From positions 15,900,433 through 15,964,432 of the forward strand of contig NC_053148.1 of NCBI RefSeq assembly GCF_016808335.1: DNA of 64,000 nt. The letters run 5' to 3'. The notes below the pieces were generated by a model that saw only the letters and a program-made list of their open reading frames with translations, ran no database searches and had not been told where the DNA came from. This DNA comes from Panicum virgatum (lineage: Eukaryota; Streptophyta; Magnoliopsida; Poales; Poaceae). The position numbers were made by a program, and so were the translations under genes. Positions 20,581 to 31,002 of the stretch are shown here, in pieces (position 1 is the first letter of the stretch; each line of letters opens with the position of its first letter).

Positions 20581-21993
20581 TGTTGATGCTCCTTAGCACC
20601 CCAATTTATATTCCGCAAGCGCACGGATCGTGTAGCTTTTCCCTTAGAGTATTCCCCCAATGTTTATCAATCCACGGAACCAAAGATACAAGAAACAATC
20701 TACTAGCATAGAGATTCCTTTGTGTTGAGATGGTGTAAAACGAATCTAATATACTAAAAGCGACAAACACCGAAGGTAGCAAGAGAAAGTTAGAGATAAC
20801 CAATCTAGATCACCTAGATCATGCATATGTTGTAGTTCCAGCTAGATGTAGTGAAGCAAGATAGATGTGAATCTCAATGAAAAGCATCTTTAAACCAAAA
20901 TCTCCAATCCGATCCTTCGATACTCCGTCTACTTAAAGCAACGCCCTGTCATGACGCCCCCCTTTGGACAAAAGCACCCTGAAGCATGATAAACAAGTCG
21001 AACTCCCTTTGGTAGTTCCGCCATGAACCTCTAGCCACCATGACTACAAGATCATGCTAAGTGATCTATCTCGATAATAGATCCAGGATGAAGCAAACCT
21101 AAAGAAAAGAACGAAATCGAAAGAGAGAACATGGTCACTAAAAATTCGGAATCACAAGTAACTTACCATGAATGATTGTACATCACAAGATCACAACTGG
21201 GGCCCTACCTTGATCTTGATAATCCTAGCTCCAGAACTCCGATGTGGTCTTCCTTGCAAGGTTCCCACTTCGGCTAGGGAAGCCCCTAGACAACTAGCAT
21301 GACCCTCGGCTCTCCGAGAGGTGACCCTCTATCTTCTCTGCTCCTTGGCATCGTCTCCCGAATGATCTTCTACATGAGCCTCGGGGAGGGGTATTTAAAT
21401 AGCCCCAAGAAACCCTAGGTCGAAGGGGAGGCCGAGACTCCCTAAAAAGGGCCTAGGCTGGCCGGCTCAATGGACCCAGGCCGGCCGGCCTGGCCCATTT
21501 TTTCGCCGCCTCGCGTCCTCCTTTCTCCCCAAGTCTTCTGGAGTCTTCTGGAGTTTATCCCTTTCACGATTGCACCCCGTTGGACGTCGTTATCTTCGAG
21601 GAAAAGGATAGGATGGAAAATCCTTCCTTAAATTTCTATTTGCTTTGCTTAGCCCCAAAGTATCTTGATCTCATCTTGTGGGCTTTGTCCTTTGGGCTTC
21701 ATTGGAGGGTGGATGTGCATGAATGGGCCTCTAGTCATCATGGCCTTTGGTCCTTTGTTTGGGCTTTGGCCTTCGTCTTTTTTCGTGTCATCGCGTGATC
21801 ATGGGCCTCATCATTTCATGCTCCAAAATTGGTTAAAAACCTGCAAAAACTAAGTACCTCCAAAATATATGTGCAAATGTGAAAATGACCAATAATTGGG
21901 CCGAGGTTAGGATGGTTAGTGATTTTGATATTAAATTCATGCCATTATCAAAGTTAAACAGGGGATAAAATGGATACTTAAGGAGCGCCAACA
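20581..21993 (-). repeat. Athila-like 3' LTR (minus orientation)
   Basis: Bounded by TGTTGATGCTCC at 20581 and AGGAGCGCCAACA at 21993; 1413 bp, the same length as its partner at 29585-30997, with scattered single-base differences. It contains GGCCGGCC-rich segments near 21460-21500. In element orientation this is the 3' LTR, because the polypurine tract lies to its right. Confidence 0.9.
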
Positions 21994-22008
21994 TTCCCCC
22001 GATGCTTA
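21994..22008 (-). promoter_or_regulatory. Athila polypurine tract
   Basis: On the minus strand the bases next to the 3' LTR read AAGCATCGGGGGAA, directly before TGTTGG of the LTR. This is the expected position of the plus-strand DNA primer. Confidence 0.65.
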
Positions 22009-23970
22009 AACCTTGCTCGTCCTCGAGTAAGTGTTTGATAAAAATCAGTATTGCCTTTCGGTGTCCAATCCCTACACTTGATCATACACGAGAAAACACA
22101 TTGCTCCCATAAATATTTTGTAGTTAATAGTTCAAGTTGTAACCAGCTTTTTCAATGTGGAAGGTAGATACAAGTTAATTGCTTCCCCACAATTATTAAG
22201 CACGTGCTCTCAAAATTAAACAAGTCTCAGAATTAGAAAGGAAGTTCAATAATTAAAGCTAAACCAAGATCAATAATTTAAACCTCATTGCAATTTGCTC
22301 ATGGAAACTCTCAGCTCATCTTGTCTCTCAAACTTGCTAGAACTTTCTCCTTTCTTTCTCTCATATGTATGTGTGAGGCTTTATCTGGAGCTCTGGAAAG
22401 GTTAGTCCTAACAAAAGATATTATAATCAAGATATTATCAAAACAAGAAATACTTCTTATGGATTTACCGAGACTCGTCAAAAAGACCATTGGAAAATAA
22501 TTTCTTTGTGGAGAGGGGGAGAATGGAACACACACTTTAGATGGTGGACATGTGCAAATGGCAACGGTTGATCCCAAGGCACAGCTAAAGTCCTTGTTAT
22601 CGGATTGCACATGGTTGGAATAATTGAGTATAGAATAATCTTCAAAGGACTTGGAGTTTAATGAAGCTAAAGGAACCGAGGAGCTTTTCATCATCATTTT
22701 TTTCTTTCTTTTTGCTCCTCAGAACCGTTGGCGACACAATGCACTTACTCCCCCCCTGTGCTTGAACGTTTGCTAGTCCTCAAGCAATGAAGTGATGATA
22801 TCCTGATGGAGTGACTGCACAAAACTCGTATCAATTCTCTGGACTCAACTTTGGAATTCAAGGGGGCATCTCCTCGTAAAAGATTGAAGCCAACAGAGGA
22901 GGAAAAGGTCCTGGCCGGCCGGCCTAGGGGTGTTGGGCCGGCCGGCCTACTGCCTGTAGGCCTCCACTTCTTCGGATTTTTCTGCTGCGAACTCTTTGAT
23001 GCTTCCCAAGCTTATGTTTTACTGAATTTTGCTCTTGATTCCACTGTTTTGCCATTGAAATAATAATATATACTCAATATATAGGTTGTGGTCAAGGAGG
23101 TGTTTCACAAAAAGATGTTTTTTGTTAAGGGTGGACATCCAGCGAGGTTTGCGATGTTCCCGGTATAGAAACTCACAATGCATGGATAGAATGGCTAGCA
23201 AAAGAGAGGGACACGAAAATATGGAATGGTCAGCTTCTTAGTCTCGTACCAAAGAAGATAAATCTTGAATTAATTCACCTGAAAATAAATCTTTCCCTAT
23301 AGTTTGTCATGATATAACATTTAGGCTTTTAGAAGGGTAGAGCAATTGCAAAAGGTATCATTGACAAGGTTAGCTCAAAATTAAATCTGAATTAAATTTT
23401 CCTTGACAAGCTTAAGTAAAAGAGCAAGAATAAAAAGATATGGGTCTTAATTTGTCATAACCTCCACAAAAGAATTAGCCGTCATTTAATTAATTTTTCA
23501 GATCATGTTAGAGAGAGCATTAGTTTAAACATGTATAAACCAAGCACAAGAAATTAGACAAGGCGGCAACAATCATCATATTTTATTATGGCACAAACTT
23601 TCTATCATCATTACTAACCATAACATTAAAGCATGGGTGATGCATTTATTTATCATGATGATGAAAGCAAAAGAAAGCAATTTGCACAAATGCTGAAAAA
23701 TAAATAAAACAGAAAATTACTACGCACACACAAGCCTGCACACATGCTGAAAATAAATGAAAAGAAATAGAAAAATCCAAACCACACGTGCGAGCATTTT
23801 ATTCATGGTCTTGTCGTCGATCACTCTCCTTGATAGCCTCTTGCGTTGTATCCTTGGTCATAATATTGTTGAAATGCTCCTCTATCAAATTGTTCCGGTA
23901 GCGCTAGGCCTAGAAGTCCTATTTGATATGCAATTCCCGCGGTTCCATCTTCTAGTTGGCTTGTGTGCCT
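22009..23970 (-). other. Athila 3' non-coding region
   Basis: AT-rich sequence between the last ORF and the polypurine tract, without supported genes. A GGCCGGCC-rich segment at about 22910-22955 repeats words also present in the LTR. The small frames here have no domains. Confidence 0.5.
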
Positions 23971-25545
23971 CTAGATGGCATCTATGTCTTCCATGTTTCT
24001 TCTTGAATAGGCACCCATGATTCTCATTCCTTGTTTCGGTTGAGGGAGGTCAAAAAATTGTGCTCCAAATGACGGGTCAGGCATCTCTCCTTGGTATGAC
24101 GGGGGTGGGTAGCCATAGTTGCTAAATGGTGGGGGCGCCGCCAAACCATACCCCCATGCTTGATCTTGGTTTCCTTCCCATTGACTCGTCCATCCTTGCG
24201 GGTGTCCTTGTCCACTTGATGCACCTTGAAATTTATTCCTCCAATAAGCGGAACTTGGTGGTGGAAGCTTTACTTCCAAATTTTCTTGTTGTGCCGATGC
24301 TGATGTTCCTTCAATCAACCTTCCTCTTTTTGTTTTCTTCACCTTTGCTCCAATGTTTTCAACTCTCCAATCAGTCCTTCCTCTTGTGAATAATTTTAGC
24401 CTTTGATCTTGGAGGGAGATATCCATCTCAAAAATAATGAATCCGTTCTTTTCATCCCCTCCGATATAATGGCCTTGCCTCAATTGTTCAATCCCTATAT
24501 CTCTTCCCAGGACATAATATTTTTGGATCACCCCTAACCCCGGATTCATGGCTCGGGCTATTAGTGTGAGATAACACCCCGAACCAACTTCTCCCGTGCC
24601 GGATGATGCTTCACAAATCCATCTTTCAACCATGATGTAGGTGGGATCAATCACTTGCTTCTTCACCAATGCTGCATACATCCAATTTAATTCTTGGTCG
24701 TTTACCTTTGATTCTCTCATCCTCCCGATAATTCTTTTGATCACCCAAGAGTGGAATATTTGGAGGATCACATTACTTATATTCTTCCTTTGGCGATTGA
24801 CATCTTTTGCTATCTTCATCCAAAACTCATCGAGCTCTCCATCTTCGACTCCCACCATTTCATTTGCATTGCTTTTGAACCCGAGCAAACTCTCTATTTC
24901 TCCATAAGTGATGACTTTTTCTTCATTCTTGAGCCGAAATTTCAGACATGGCACTTCTTCATCATCCACCACTTCCGTTATTTTCTTTAGGGTCATGAAC
25001 ATCTCCAAAGCCACTTCTTCTTGCATGTATACCGTAACACCGTCAGAAAATAGCTTCCAACCGATGTTCTCCAAGAGCTTGTAGATGTCATGATGGAATC
25101 CCAACTTTTCCAATGCTTCATCAACAAAATCATAGTTTGCTCGTAGCCTTCCCTTCATGAACTTGAGCTTTTCTTCTTCTTCCTTTGACAAGATAATAAA
25201 CCCGTATTCTGAAGTCTTGGGCTTGTATGGCGGTGGTGCGGATGACCTTGTCGAACGCCGTGGAGGAGGTGTCATCCCTTCGGTGAATCTCATGGAGGAG
25301 CTTCTTGGGTCTCTCATCCCACCAAGGAGTAACATCTCGCTCCTCGGTGCGGGGTTGTCTTCCTCCATGCTCCGCGGAGACTCGGAGACCGAGTGCCTCC
25401 GTGAAGAACTTGCCGATGCGTCGGATGTTGATGAACGCGTCCTTCTCCTCCTGGTGACGAACTTCATTAATCCACTCATGGTGACTCCTTGCTGCACACA
25501 CTCAAAAACAAACACACCGGGGGTTTCTCGCCGATGGGAGAGCAA
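23971..25545 (-). CDS. Athila-type ORF protein, position of the env-like ORF
   Basis: A 524-codon open frame; an internal Met (25479, MSGLMKFVTRRRRTRS) before an Arg/Ser-rich segment is a plausible alternative start. The middle (residues about 110-360) is Lys/Glu-rich with LLENIGWKLFSDG and MNPGLGVIQKYYVLG, resembling the Athila ORF1 family (Arabidopsis retrotransposon ORF-1 type) as I recognise it. The C terminus is Pro/Tyr/Gln-rich (about 440-500). No signal peptide or membrane span is evident, so an envelope role is not supported. The frame is unbroken while RT and integrase are missing, which is notable. Function unknown. Confidence 0.7.
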   Translation of the reverse strand: MLSHRRETPGVFVFECVQQGVTMSGLMKFVTRRRRTRSSTSDASASSSRRHSVSESPRSMEEDNPAPRSEMLLLGGMRDPRSSSMRFTEGMTPPPRRSTRSSAPPPYKPKTSEYGFIILSKEEEEKLKFMKGRLRANYDFVDEALEKLGFHHDIYKLLENIGWKLFSDGVTVYMQEEVALEMFMTLKKITEVVDDEEVPCLKFRLKNEEKVITYGEIESLLGFKSNANEMVGVEDGELDEFWMKIAKDVNRQRKNISNVILQIFHSWVIKRIIGRMRESKVNDQELNWMYAALVKKQVIDPTYIMVERWICEASSGTGEVGSGCYLTLIARAMNPGLGVIQKYYVLGRDIGIEQLRQGHYIGGDEKNGFIIFEMDISLQDQRLKLFTRGRTDWRVENIGAKVKKTKRGRLIEGTSASAQQENLEVKLPPPSSAYWRNKFQGASSGQGHPQGWTSQWEGNQDQAWGYGLAAPPPFSNYGYPPPSYQGEMPDPSFGAQFFDLPQPKQGMRIMGAYSRRNMEDIDAI

Positions 25546-26640
25546 TATATCAAAGAGTGGAGCAAACTAGGATTTGTGGCGAATTTTTGGAGATTTTTGG
25601 AGTTGATTTTGGTGGACGAATTTTTCAGAGCTCTCCTGGCCCTCCTCCACTTCGTCTTTCTCTGGTGGCTTCCTGGTGCAATTCCTTACCTCTGTCCAGT
25701 ACATCTTTTGTGATTTGCACCGTCCAAAACCCGTGCACCACTCCTTCCTTGTCCTTGATGTCCACTTGTAACATTATTTCTTCACTTTGTGTCATTCACC
25801 TTGTCCCATGCTTCATCATTCATCACATGGTGCCATCTTTGCTGAAAATCTCATGTCCTTCCCATGCATGACTGCTCCCTTCTTTGGATTATTTGCATGT
25901 GGTGGTAGGTAGAGAGCACAATTCCTTCCCGTGAACTCACTTTGATCAATAGATGTTAATCAAGCACATAAACCCTCTCCAAATCATGCTTAGATGTTGA
26001 ATCCTCCTCTAACATCAAAATTTCAGAATTAACTCGAAGCATGCAATGAGCTTAAATGAAAAATCAGAGGGGAATTAAAACATCTTTACATTTGTAAGTC
26101 GAAAAATATTTTCCGACTACATTAATTTTGGTTGCACCGGAACCGTTCACTTTCATGAATTGATAGCGAACAATCTCGAATTCAACCGTGGGTCTTGGGT
26201 TTAGGTTCTAATTTTTGCCAAAATGAGAGAGAAATTTTTTTGAAAAAGGGAATAATTAAAGTTAGGAAAATTCTAGTCCTATGGTAATGAAACTGAAAAT
26301 TCTCTCTATGTTTGAGCGAACCTACGCATCAAGAATTTAAATAATATAAACACAGTGTGGCTTTACTCGTGTCTTTTTATCTCAACTTGGTCCGGCCGTC
26401 ATGGAGATGACGGTCACCAAAAATAGGTATGGAATTTTGGATGTGGCTTTCTCAAGAAGAGGCAAATAAATCATCGGATGGCTCATGTCATTGGTTTAAA
26501 ATAAGAAACACCATCGAAATGACCGAGCGAATAAAATCCAAATTGAATTGTTCGACCGAACGACCAATTGTTCAAAAGTTTATCATGTTCTTGCGTAGCA
26601 AAATTCTCGACTCACTTACCCAAATCTCTCGCGGGTTGTC
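25546..26640 (-). other. Athila spacer between protease and the downstream ORF
   Basis: In autonomous elements RT, RNase H and integrase would lie in this interval. Here it is AT-rich, non-coding and has none of the RT or integrase motifs on either strand. It includes the leader of the downstream ORF. Confidence 0.6.
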
Positions 26641-26759
26641 CTCCCGGCAGCTTATTCTTGACTCGACGAACGGGTTCAACTCCTGGCAGCTTTATTCTTG
26701 ACTCGACGAATGGGTTGAACTCTCGGCAGCTTTATTCTTGACTCGACGAACGGGTTGCC
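26641..26759. repeat. Three tandem 40-bp repeats
   Basis: Three copies of a 39-40 bp unit beginning 'ctc.cggcagctt' and containing 'attcttgactcgacgaa' lie at 26641-26679, 26680-26719 and 26720-26759, with few differences. They sit just downstream (in element sense) of the protease ORF. Confidence 0.85.
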
Positions 26760-26807
26760 TCCCGCAAAGCGCTTCGTTTATAGTCTATAGCTAGACTTTT
26801 TTCTTCT

Positions 26808-27662
26808 TCACTTCGGACCAATGCTCGGTGATGGCGCTGCAGTCTTGGGTACCCACTTCCGCACAATCCTTGGTGCGGGTTTGTCCTCCAGGTTAGTCGT
26901 CTTTTTGGTCTTCACAGGCGAGCTTCTAGCTTTTATCTTGACAGGTGCAGCGATCTTCTTTGTCGCGATGGACGCAACGACTTCTATCTCCTTCTTCGCT
27001 TCCTTCTTGTTCGGCTCCTCTCCTTTCCTCGGCTTCTCCTTTGTGACACGGCGGTGAGGCGGAACATATTTGACATTGATCATGTTGCATACCTCGAGGC
27101 TTGGACGAAACTTGAACTCACTTGTGGTGCCATTAATGTCGAACTTGATCTCCCCCTTGCCAACTTCGATGTTCTCCCTTGCGGTCTTGAGGAAAGGCCT
27201 CCCAAGTATGAGAGGCGCCTTCCTCCCTTCTCCCATATCGAGAATCACAAAGTCAATGGGGACTAAGTGTTCTCCAATCTTCACGGGCACGTCTTCGGTG
27301 ATTCCCAAAGGATAGCGAACGGAATTGTCCGCTAACTCTAGGCACATGGCGGTGGGCTCCGGCTCCAGTAAGCATAGCTTCTCGAACACGTTCTTTGGCA
27401 TGATGCTCACACTTGCGCCGAGATCACAAAGTGCTCTTTCGAACATAAGAGATCCAATAGAACACGGGATGGTAGGACATCCGGGGTCCCTCTTCTTCTC
27501 AGGAGCTTCATTAGAGATTGCCGCGCTACACTCCTCGGTTAGCTTGACGGTGCTTGGCGGTATCTCGCGCTTGTTACTCATGATGTCTTTGAAGTAGCGA
27601 GAATATGTTGGAACTTGTAGAGCATCCAAGAGCGGCATGTTGATGCTCAACCTGCGTACCAT
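26808..27662 (-). CDS. Athila aspartic protease region with basic tail
   Basis: A 284-codon frame with the retropepsin active site D-L-G-A-S at residues 80-84 and the downstream ILGRPFL motif (about 153-159) typical of Ty3/gypsy proteases. The last 90 residues are Lys/Pro-rich and low in complexity. It follows gag in the +1 frame. Its own frame continues upstream of the first Met and overlaps the gag end, so it was probably translated as a gag-pol fusion before a one-base change, or by frameshifting. RT does not follow. Confidence 0.8.
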   Translation of the reverse strand: MVRRLSINMPLLDALQVPTYSRYFKDIMSNKREIPPSTVKLTEECSAAISNEAPEKKRDPGCPTIPCSIGSLMFERALCDLGASVSIMPKNVFEKLCLLEPEPTAMCLELADNSVRYPLGITEDVPVKIGEHLVPIDFVILDMGEGRKAPLILGRPFLKTARENIEVGKGEIKFDINGTTSEFKFRPSLEVCNMINVKYVPPHRRVTKEKPRKGEEPNKKEAKKEIEVVASIATKKIAAPVKIKARSSPVKTKKTTNLEDKPAPRIVRKWVPKTAAPSPSIGPK

Positions 27663-27696
27663 GTCAACAAATTTGTTGAATTGCTCATCTTTATGT

Positions 27697-29307
27697 TTAC
27701 CTTTGCGGTAGAATCTTTGTGTCTATATCATCTAGCTCAAACTCCGGCTCTTCGGTGACTATCTCTGGCGTAGGAGTAGGCGCCTTCTCCTTGATAATGG
27801 TCTCCACTTCAACTCTTGGCTTAGGCTTCCTTGCTCCCGCCGCATGTTCGGGTTCTTCGGTCTCCTTTCCCGAGCGAGTTTGAATTGCCTTAGCCGTATC
27901 CGGACTATGAGGTTGCCCGGGCAATTTTCCTTCATTGCTAGATAAGCGTCCGGCGAGCTGGGCTACTTGCGTCTCTAGCATCTTCATCATGTTGAGTACT
28001 TGAAGGTTAGAGCTCCCAACCTCCGTCACCTTGCCATCAATATTCTCCAAGATCTTGTCCATAGCCTTGAACTTGGTGATGATGTCCTTGTTGATCTTGC
28101 CTTGCTCCTCCATGAACTCCTTCAACTGTATACGAAGAGGCACCGAGTTTTGAATGGAAGAGCTTGCATTAAATTTGGGTCTACCTTGCCCGTAGCGGAA
28201 CTTGGGTTGCGGGATCCATTCTCCCTTCTTCATGTAGTCGAGCGTCTTGGCTTCCTCCGGGCAATTCTTTTGGACATGGCCGTACTCTCCACATTCTTCA
28301 CATGTAGACCTTGCTTCGGCCGCCTTCAAATTAATAGCTTGGGCTTCTCTCTTTTCCACTTCCATCTTCTCCAACCTTCTCATGAGCGAGTCGATCTTCT
28401 CTTCTAGCACTTCTTCATGTTCCACTTGCAATACACTCTTCGCGGCGCCCACGGCTTGGAGTGGTTGTAGGCGCCCCGATGATGCCCATGCGTCATTGTC
28501 TGCCACCTTCTTGAATATCTTGAAAACTTGAGTCGGCGTGAGCTCGATGATCGAACCTCCTGCTGATGCGTCAATAATCCCCCTTGATGCAGTAGTGAGG
28601 CCTTGGTAGAACTTCTGGACCACATCCTCCCTTGAGAACTTGTGATAAGGTACGGCGCGGATGTAGTCGTTGAAGCGCTCATAGGCTTCCGCAATAGTCT
28701 CCGTCGTGGCTTGTGCGAATGTAGCAATATTGTTGCGCAAAACTTGGGTCTTGCCCGGCGAGTAGAGCTCCGTCATGAACTCCTTCATCAAGTACTCCCA
28801 ATTTTGCACCGTGTGCGCCGGTAGAGAATGAAACCATTGTAGCGCTCTCCCAAGTAGAGAGAACGGAAAGAGCCTCGCTCTCATCTGATCTTGAGTCATC
28901 CCTTGCATGTCGAAGGTGCGGCATAGTTGGAGGAATGCTTGAAGATGTAGATTAGCATCTTCTTTTCCAGTGAAGGGCGAGGTTTGCACCATCCTTATGA
29001 TTGAAGTCTTGATCTCGAACGGAACTCCGACGTTGTCGAGGTTTTGAATCGGCAAGTCCCGAACGTCCGGAGTGCATAGCTCTCCGATCGTACGCTCCGG
29101 CTCCGGTAGCACCATCCCTTGGTGAAGTGGCGCCTCCTTTGGAGTTGTTGGTGGAGTCGCTTGAGGTGAAGACGATGAACCGTCGGCATTGATTTTTGGA
29201 TCTACTAGTTCCAGCTTCCTTGATCGTTCTTCTCGTCTTCTTTGCCTGTAAATTTTTTCTGGATCATCCACAAAATTTTCGGGTTTGTTGGAGAGGCTCC
29301 CGTCCAT
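27697..29307 (-). CDS. gag: Athila Gag with CCHC zinc knuckle
   Basis: A 536-codon open frame from MDGSLSNKPENFVDDPEKIY, 278 bases downstream of the 5' LTR. Retrotransposon gag/capsid region about residues 140-250 (FSLLGRALQWFHSLP, EYLMKEFM, FYQGL). A coiled-coil-like Glu/Lys segment lies at about 295-325, the zinc knuckle C336-x2-C339-x4-H344-x4-C349, and a second helical region at about 390-450. Gag packages element RNA in virus-like particles. The frame ends at TAA in ILPQR-stop, where the protease frame takes over. No internal stop is seen, so a complete Gag is still encoded. Confidence 0.85.
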   Translation of the reverse strand: MDGSLSNKPENFVDDPEKIYRQRRREERSRKLELVDPKINADGSSSSPQATPPTTPKEAPLHQGMVLPEPERTIGELCTPDVRDLPIQNLDNVGVPFEIKTSIIRMVQTSPFTGKEDANLHLQAFLQLCRTFDMQGMTQDQMRARLFPFSLLGRALQWFHSLPAHTVQNWEYLMKEFMTELYSPGKTQVLRNNIATFAQATTETIAEAYERFNDYIRAVPYHKFSREDVVQKFYQGLTTASRGIIDASAGGSIIELTPTQVFKIFKKVADNDAWASSGRLQPLQAVGAAKSVLQVEHEEVLEEKIDSLMRRLEKMEVEKREAQAINLKAAEARSTCEECGEYGHVQKNCPEEAKTLDYMKKGEWIPQPKFRYGQGRPKFNASSSIQNSVPLRIQLKEFMEEQGKINKDIITKFKAMDKILENIDGKVTEVGSSNLQVLNMMKMLETQVAQLAGRLSSNEGKLPGQPHSPDTAKAIQTRSGKETEEPEHAAGARKPKPRVEVETIIKEKAPTPTPEIVTEEPEFELDDIDTKILPQR

Positions 29308-29558
29308 CTCCTGTTAGGGGTTAGTGAAAAGAAAAAGAAAAATATATATGAGATCTAAAAGATGAATATACAAGATCTAAAACATAAAAGAAAAATAAAG
29401 CAAAATAAAGCAAACTATAGATTAGATTGATTTTCATGGAAAAGATCCATTTTTTTTGTTAGCACAAAAAATAAGAGATCTAAAAAAATGTCAAAAAGAA
29501 AAATCAAGAAAAAGAAATATTTACGATTGCAAGTAAGATTGGATCTTAAATCGATGGT

Positions 29559-29576
29559 TCCCCGGCAACGGCGCCA
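29559..29576 (-). promoter_or_regulatory. Athila primer binding site (tRNA-Asp type)
   Basis: On the minus strand the 18 bases read TGGCGCCGTTGCCGGGGA, complementary to the 3' end of plant tRNA-Asp, eight bases from the LTR. This primer is characteristic of Athila-lineage elements. Confidence 0.8.
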
Positions 29577-29584
29577 GAAAAGCT

Positions 29585-30997
29585 TGTTGACGCTCCTTAG
29601 CGCCCCAATTTATATACCGCAAGCGCACGGATCGTCTAGCTTTTCCCTTAGAGTATTCCCCCAAGGTTTATCATTCCACGGAACCAAAGAGACAAGAAAC
29701 AATCTACTAGCATAGAGATTCCTTTGTGTTGAGATGATGTAAAACGAATCTAATCTACTAAAAGCGACAAACACCGAAGGTAGCAAGAGAAAGTTAGAGA
29801 TAACCAATCTAGATCACCTAGATCATGCATATGTTGTAGTTCCAGCTAGATGTAGTGAAGCAAGATAGATGTGAATCTCAATGAAAAGCATCTTTAAACC
29901 AAAATCTCCAATCCGATCCTTCGATACTCCGTCTACTTAAAGCAACGCCCTGTCACGACGCCCCCCTTTGGACAAAAGCACCCTGAAGCATGATAAACAA
30001 GTCGAACCCCCTTTGGTAGTTCCGCCATGAACCTTTGGCCACCATGACTACAAGATCATGCTAAGTGATCTATCTCAATAATAGATCTAGGATGAATCAA
30101 ACGCAAAGAAAAGAACGAAATCGAAAGAGAGAACATGGTCGCTAAAAATTCGGAATCACAAGTAACTTCACCATGAATGATTGTACATCACAAGATCACA
30201 ACCGGGGCCCTACCTTGATCTTGATAATCCTAGCTCCAGAACTCCGATGTGGTCTTCCTTGCAAGGTTCCCACGTCGGCTAGGGAAGCCCCTAGACAACT
30301 AGCAAGACCTCGGCTCTCTGAGAGGTGTCCCTCTATCTTCTTTGCTCCTTGGCATCGTCTCCCGAATGATCTTCTCCATGAGCCTCGGGGAGCGGTCTTT
30401 AAATAGCCCCAAGAAACCCTAGGTCGAAGGGGAGGCCGAGACTCCCCGAAAAGGGCCTAGGCCGGCCGGCTCAATGGGCCCAGGCCGGCCGGCCTGGCCC
30501 ATTTTTTCGCCGCCTCATGTCCTACTTTCTCCCCAAGTCTTCTGGAGTCTTCTGGAGTTTATCCCTTTCATGATTGCACCCCGTTGGACGTCGTTATCTT
30601 CGAGGAAAAGGATAGGATGGAAAATCCTTCCTTAAATTTCTATTTGCTTTGCTTAGCCCCGAAGTATCTTGATCTCATCTTGTAGGCTTTGTCCTTTGGG
30701 CTTCATTGGAGGGTGGATGTGCATGAACGGGCCTCTAGTCATCAGGGCCTTTGGTCCTTTGTTTGGGCTTTGGCCTTCGTCTTTCTTCGTGTCATCGCGT
30801 GATCATGGGCCTCATCATTTCATGCTCCAAAATTGGTCAAAAACCTACAAAAATGAAGTACCTCCAAAATATATGTGCAAATGTGAAAATGACCAATAAT
30901 TGGGCCGAGGTTAGGATGGTTAGTGATTTTGATATTAAATTCATGCCATTATCATAGTTAAACAGGGGATAAAATGGATACTTAAGGAGCGCCAACA
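29585..30997 (-). repeat. Athila-like 5' LTR (minus orientation)
   Basis: Bounded by TGTTGACGCTCC at 29585 and GGAGCGCCAACA at 30997; 1413 bp, equal to its partner. The first bases differ at only a few positions from the copy at 20581. In element orientation it is the 5' LTR, since the primer site and gag lie to its left. Confidence 0.9.
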
Positions 30998-31002
30998 CTA
31001 CT

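Larger units (their letters stand above)
20581..30997 (-). mobile_element. Athila-like Ty3/gypsy retrotransposon lacking RT and integrase
   Basis: A complete 10.4-kb insertion with two 1413-bp LTRs and a 5-bp duplication CTACT (20576-20580, 30998-31002) inside the left Tat LTR. Coding is on the minus strand: gag (29307-27697), protease (27662-26808), then after a gap an Athila-type ORF (25545-23971). The primer site matches the 3' end of tRNA-Asp, typical of Athila. No reverse transcriptase, RNase H or integrase is present between protease and the last ORF, so the element must be mobilised in trans, yet it keeps long gag and ORF frames. Confidence 0.85.

Noticed and set aside
26641..26759. 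Tandem repeats as a satellite
   Set aside because: Only three units inside a retrotransposon; not a satellite array.
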